In this document: positions 60,970 through 64,000 of the stretch, piece after piece
How positions within the stretch are numbered: the first letter of the stretch is position 1
Layout: each line of letters starts with the position of its first letter
Source: Heterotrichella gracilis
Lineage: Eukaryota > Sar > Xanthophyceae > Tribonematales > Xanthonemataceae
DNA length: 64,000 bases
Direction of reading: 5' to 3'
Assembly (NCBI GenBank): GCA_032358255.1
Contig: JAULBX010009658.1
Location: forward strand, 45,344 to 109,343
Program-made: the position numbers and the translations under genes
The notes under the pieces: generated by a model
Told to the model about the DNA's origin: nothing
Database searches by the model: none
What the model saw: only the letters and a program-made list of their open reading frames with translations

Positions 60970-63354
60970 TCAGGGCGCACCCTCTTTCTTGAACTGGGCC
61001 CTGAATGGTGGACTGCACTCCGACACAGCCTGGCAACCCCCCCGCCCCACACGGTCGATACGATCCGCATCGTTGGAAACAATCCCAGCCGTCCAATGAT
61101 GCCATCCCTGGGAATATTCCTGGGATGCGGTCCCACCCCCACATCTCTCACGACTACCCATGGTGCGCCTCCCCTCCAGGCAAGCTCAGCGCCTGCAGCT
61201 GCTGGCTGACCACCTCCTCCTCATGGGGCACCGGCACCGGCACTGGCACCGGCACTTGCACCGGCGGGGCCGCAGCATGGGGCGAGTGCTGGGGCATGTG
61301 GGCGCGCTGGGCAAGCTCCCTCACCTGGGCCAAGTGGTGACGGTTTTGAGTGTAAGGCAAGGGTTTAGGGTTTTGAGTAGAGAGCAAGGGGAGGAGGATG
61401 CGCACGCTATGCAAGTTCCACCACCTGGGTCAAACGAGCATGCCCCCACGTGCGCCTCCGCCCACCCATGCAACCACATTGCCACCCACCCATTGCAGGT
61501 ATGCACGCACACATGTAGCCCCCTGCACTCACATGCACACACATGTGCCTCCATCTATCGGGTCATGCACCCACATGCACCTCCACCCACTAGGTCATGC
61601 ACCGCCACCCACTAGGGCATTGCGGGTAGGGGACAGGGTCAGGGTCCTTGAACAAGCGCGCCAACACAAGAAGAAGATCTAGCACCGCCCTCCCATCCAC
61701 TGTTCCCACTACCATAGTGCTGTTGCGCACCTAGTATGCCCCTCCTCTCCTCTTCAGTACTCGCGTTGTTGACCGCAGCTTTGAGCGCAGGCAGGGAGGA
61801 GGCGTCATAGGCCCCCTCCCACCCCTCGTGCTTGTCCGCCCGCAGGCCGCGGCTGGTGCTGGTGCTGGGTTGGGCGGGGGGCTGGATGGGTGGGGGCGTG
61901 CGGGTGGGGGCACTTGCCTTCTCGTGGGGGGTGGAGGCCTGTGGCAAAGGGGAGAGGGGCGGTGGGTGGGTGTGTTTGCCGTTGCGGCAGGGTTGTTGAT
62001 AGGGACCTTGAGGGGTTAACCATCTGCATCCTGCCAGCTGTCTCACTTGCACGCTGTCCCTTCCTCCACCAATGCCCTCGTAGTTGTGTGGTGGTTACAT
62101 GAGTTGGTTCAATGTTACATTCTTACGCGGGGCGACGAGGGAGGCGAGGGTGTCAATGTGCATGGCCAAATGGGCAGGCTTTGCTGACCTTACAAGTACA
62201 ACCTTTTCTATTGAGTTTTGTTTTAATCAGCAAAGAATTTATATTTGAAAATGTGGAGCCAGATGGGATCCAAGCCCCACCGTCATCTACGGCACCAAAA
62301 AGATACATATGTGTACAGCCTGAGAGGCAGGGCAGATGGCAGTACAGGCAACACAGTCCCTGCACATTTCACCCAGCTAGATGGTGAATGTTAAATACAC
62401 ACCCACTCCTCCAACCAGCCAGTGGCATCATGCTGGGGGCGGAGGAGGGGCGGCGAGGAGGAGGGAGGGGAGGAGCCGTGGTGCGCTGATGAAGAGGGGT
62501 GCGGAGGCGGGGTACCGGTGCAGGGCCAGCTTGGCCTCGAGGGTGCTCTGCAGTGGTGCGTGCGTGCCTGGGGCTGCGGCGGTGCACCAAGTGGCAGCAT
62601 ACAGGATTTCATAGCTACGTGGTCTGTCGTTGGAAGGCGCGTTGAGGCAGAGAGGTCAGCAAGTGTGAAGACACCCCCTTTGGTCCACTCTGTACCCTGC
62701 CACACTCCCTGCCATACCCATGTAGTTCCTGTGCACTACTTACCAGAACTGCTTTATCTATGATACATACCCACCTACCTACCTATCTACCAGACCTGCT
62801 ATCCACTATCTACCTATCTACATCCACGCCGGGAGGCACGCCCATGGTGCTCCCAAGCCCGGCTCTAGCCCCACGCACCGTTGCTTGCACCACTCTCACG
62901 TCCGTGCCGCTCTTGCGCCCTCCCCTGCCGGCCACCTGGCCCCCACTCCCCTTGACGGTCCACTGCACGCTGCCAGACCCCGAGGCCCCACCCGCGGGGG
63001 TGCGCGGTGAGGGGCTAGAACCCCCACCAGTCCCCACCCCACCTGCCCCCTGTGGCTGCCTCCCCCCACTCGTGGGCAGGCCAGAGGCGGTGGCGGTGGT
63101 GGTGGCGGCGGTGGTGGCGCCACCCCCATGCTTGGGGTGGTGCCTCCCGCTGCCTTGCGGGTGGGGGTGGTGGTGCCTGGGGGTGGTGGCGGAGGGGTGT
63201 AGCTGCGATGCCAGGGCCCCTCGGGAGGAGGTGGAGGGGGGTGGCTGTGGTACCGGGGCCCCTCGGGGGGAGGGGGGTTCGCCGGTGGCCTCTTGGGGTG
63301 GCGGGGGGAGGTTCATGGATGTGGTTGGGCTCATGACCACCGGGATGTAATAGC
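60970..63354 (-). CDS. Proline/histidine-rich protein of unknown function (partial, model incomplete)
   Basis: Exons that agree in phase: 63354-62822, 62696-62588, 62319-62189 and 61938 to 61731 or 61713. A further exon 61324-61158 is clearly coding (RELAQRAHMPQHS, then a PVPVPVPVP run and EEEVVSQQLQALSLPG) and may continue to a stop at 60970, but its join to the preceding exon is out of phase, so a small exon is missing. The first exon is Pro/Gly/Ser/His-rich low complexity. The middle exons encode a folded-looking part: GVFTLADLSASTRLPTTDHV then CTHMYLFGAVDDGGAWIPSG. No family recognised. The 5' end probably lies beyond 63354, perhaps outside the window. Confidence 0.45.
61412..61440 (-). 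repeat. Shadow copy of the proline-rich gene exon acceptor
   Basis: On the minus strand, GACCCAGGTGGTGGAACTTGC here resembles GGCCCAGGTGAGGGAGCTTGC at the real exon start (61324), about 110 bp upstream in the same intron. A TTTAGGG-type cluster (61361-61376) lies between the two. Confidence 0.6.
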
Positions 63355-63908
63355 CTGGAGGAAGGGAATTGGAGAGCGTGTCAGTACGTGGCACATGCCT
63401 TACACAGTGGGTAAGGGGCATCGGAACACTAGGAATAAACACATGACTTCGGTATGGTACATCACAATAAGGGACGGCATTAAACTGAGAGCTGTGCAGC
63501 GCAGTAAAATAACAACACCCCCGCACTTTATTGAGCCGAGTTGGCTCCCACATGACGCTCTCACGTGAAAACCCTGAGAAGATTTTGTAAAAGCAGACAC
63601 AGGTATATCTGAACCAACCGCCTGCATGCTGCAGGAGTTTCAACTCAAGACTTAAGTGAGCACGTTCACCCATACAAGTTCAAAATACCACCCAAGCGCA
63701 TGCGCAGACCATTAAAATCAACAGTGCACACGCCTGCCGTGCCCCTCCCAACGGTATAACCACTGGCTGCTCGCCACTGGCCAGTTCACACATACACACA
63801 AAAATTGATAGGTGGAGATGCTTCCTTTGCTATTCACGTCTAAGGACCTAGACGATAAAAATATACACGTCTAAACAAGGTAAACAAAATGCTTCTTTTA
63901 TACATATA
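63355..63908. other. Region upstream of the proline-rich gene, no resolved exon
   Basis: May contain the first exon or the promoter of the minus-strand proline-rich gene. No open frame could be joined in phase 1 to the exon beginning at 63354 with confidence. Confidence 0.35.
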
Positions 63909-63925
63909 TGTAATAATAATAATAA

Positions 63926-64000
<75 letters not shown>
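63909..64000 (+). repeat. ATAA microsatellite at the window edge
   Basis: A short AAT run (TAATAATAATAATAA) passes into perfect tetranucleotide AATA units that continue to the last base. Full length unknown because the window ends inside it. Confidence 0.95.

Noticed and set aside
12530-61376. Telomere-type repeats as evidence of a chromosome end
   Set aside because: The clusters are only two to four units long, lie in both orientations and are spread among single-copy genes, so they are interstitial.
1-64000. tRNA, rRNA, CRISPR arrays, bacterial operons or insertion sequences
   Set aside because: No cloverleaf, rRNA-like block or regular spacer-repeat array was seen by eye, and the gene structure is eukaryotic throughout. 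A covariance-model search would be needed to exclude a small RNA gene.

Overview
This window is nuclear DNA from a eukaryotic alga, most likely a green alga. Almost every gene is split by many short GT-AG introns. The gene set is plant/algal: a gametolysin-type M11 metalloprotease, a plastid FAX-like membrane protein, an mTERF-like protein, PPR repeats, plus general eukaryotic genes (Rab1, SNW1/SKIP, QTRT1, MED10). Plant-type telomere motifs (CCCTAAA/TTTAGGG) are scattered through introns and intergenic DNA. I do not name a species. Gene models were built by hand from reading frame, splice consensus and intron phase; exon phases were checked codon by codon for the main genes.

Layout. 95-373 (+): last two exons of a Rab1 GTPase. 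1641-2421 (-): mTERF-like protein, 5' end unresolved. 3170-9496 (+): a long SR/RGG-rich disordered protein with a possible LisH motif. 10455-13845 (+): SNW1/SKIP. 14971-16798 (+): small PPR protein. 18210-23859 (+): secreted M11 metalloprotease with MopE-like and PAN/Apple modules. 24953-42365 (-): a 41-exon gene for a protein of about 2,934 residues with one PH domain, a coiled coil and 19 tandem PLAT domains. 43336-50537 (+): QTRT1, the catalytic queuine tRNA-ribosyltransferase. Its 3.5-kb intron 7 hosts a complete antisense gene (46939-48921, -) for a secreted alginate-lyase-like protein. 51360-53672 (-): a single-pass membrane protein of unknown function. 54946-55987 (-): a FAX/TMEM14-like plastid protein, divergent from MED10 at 56628-58489 (+). 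58884-60210 (-): a weakly supported membrane-protein gene. 60970-63354 (-): a proline-rich gene whose 5' end may lie outside the window. The window ends in an ATAA microsatellite.

There are no operons; neighbours appear functionally unrelated. The most unusual points are the PH-19xPLAT protein; the nested antisense gene; a near-perfect 38-bp-arm palindrome at 50724-50801; and, in at least six genes, decayed shadow copies of exon edges, usually with the splice site, lying in the adjacent intron and often beside interstitial telomere-like repeats. The MED10 intron holds three such copies in a row, separated by CCCTAAA/CCCTGAA-type motifs.
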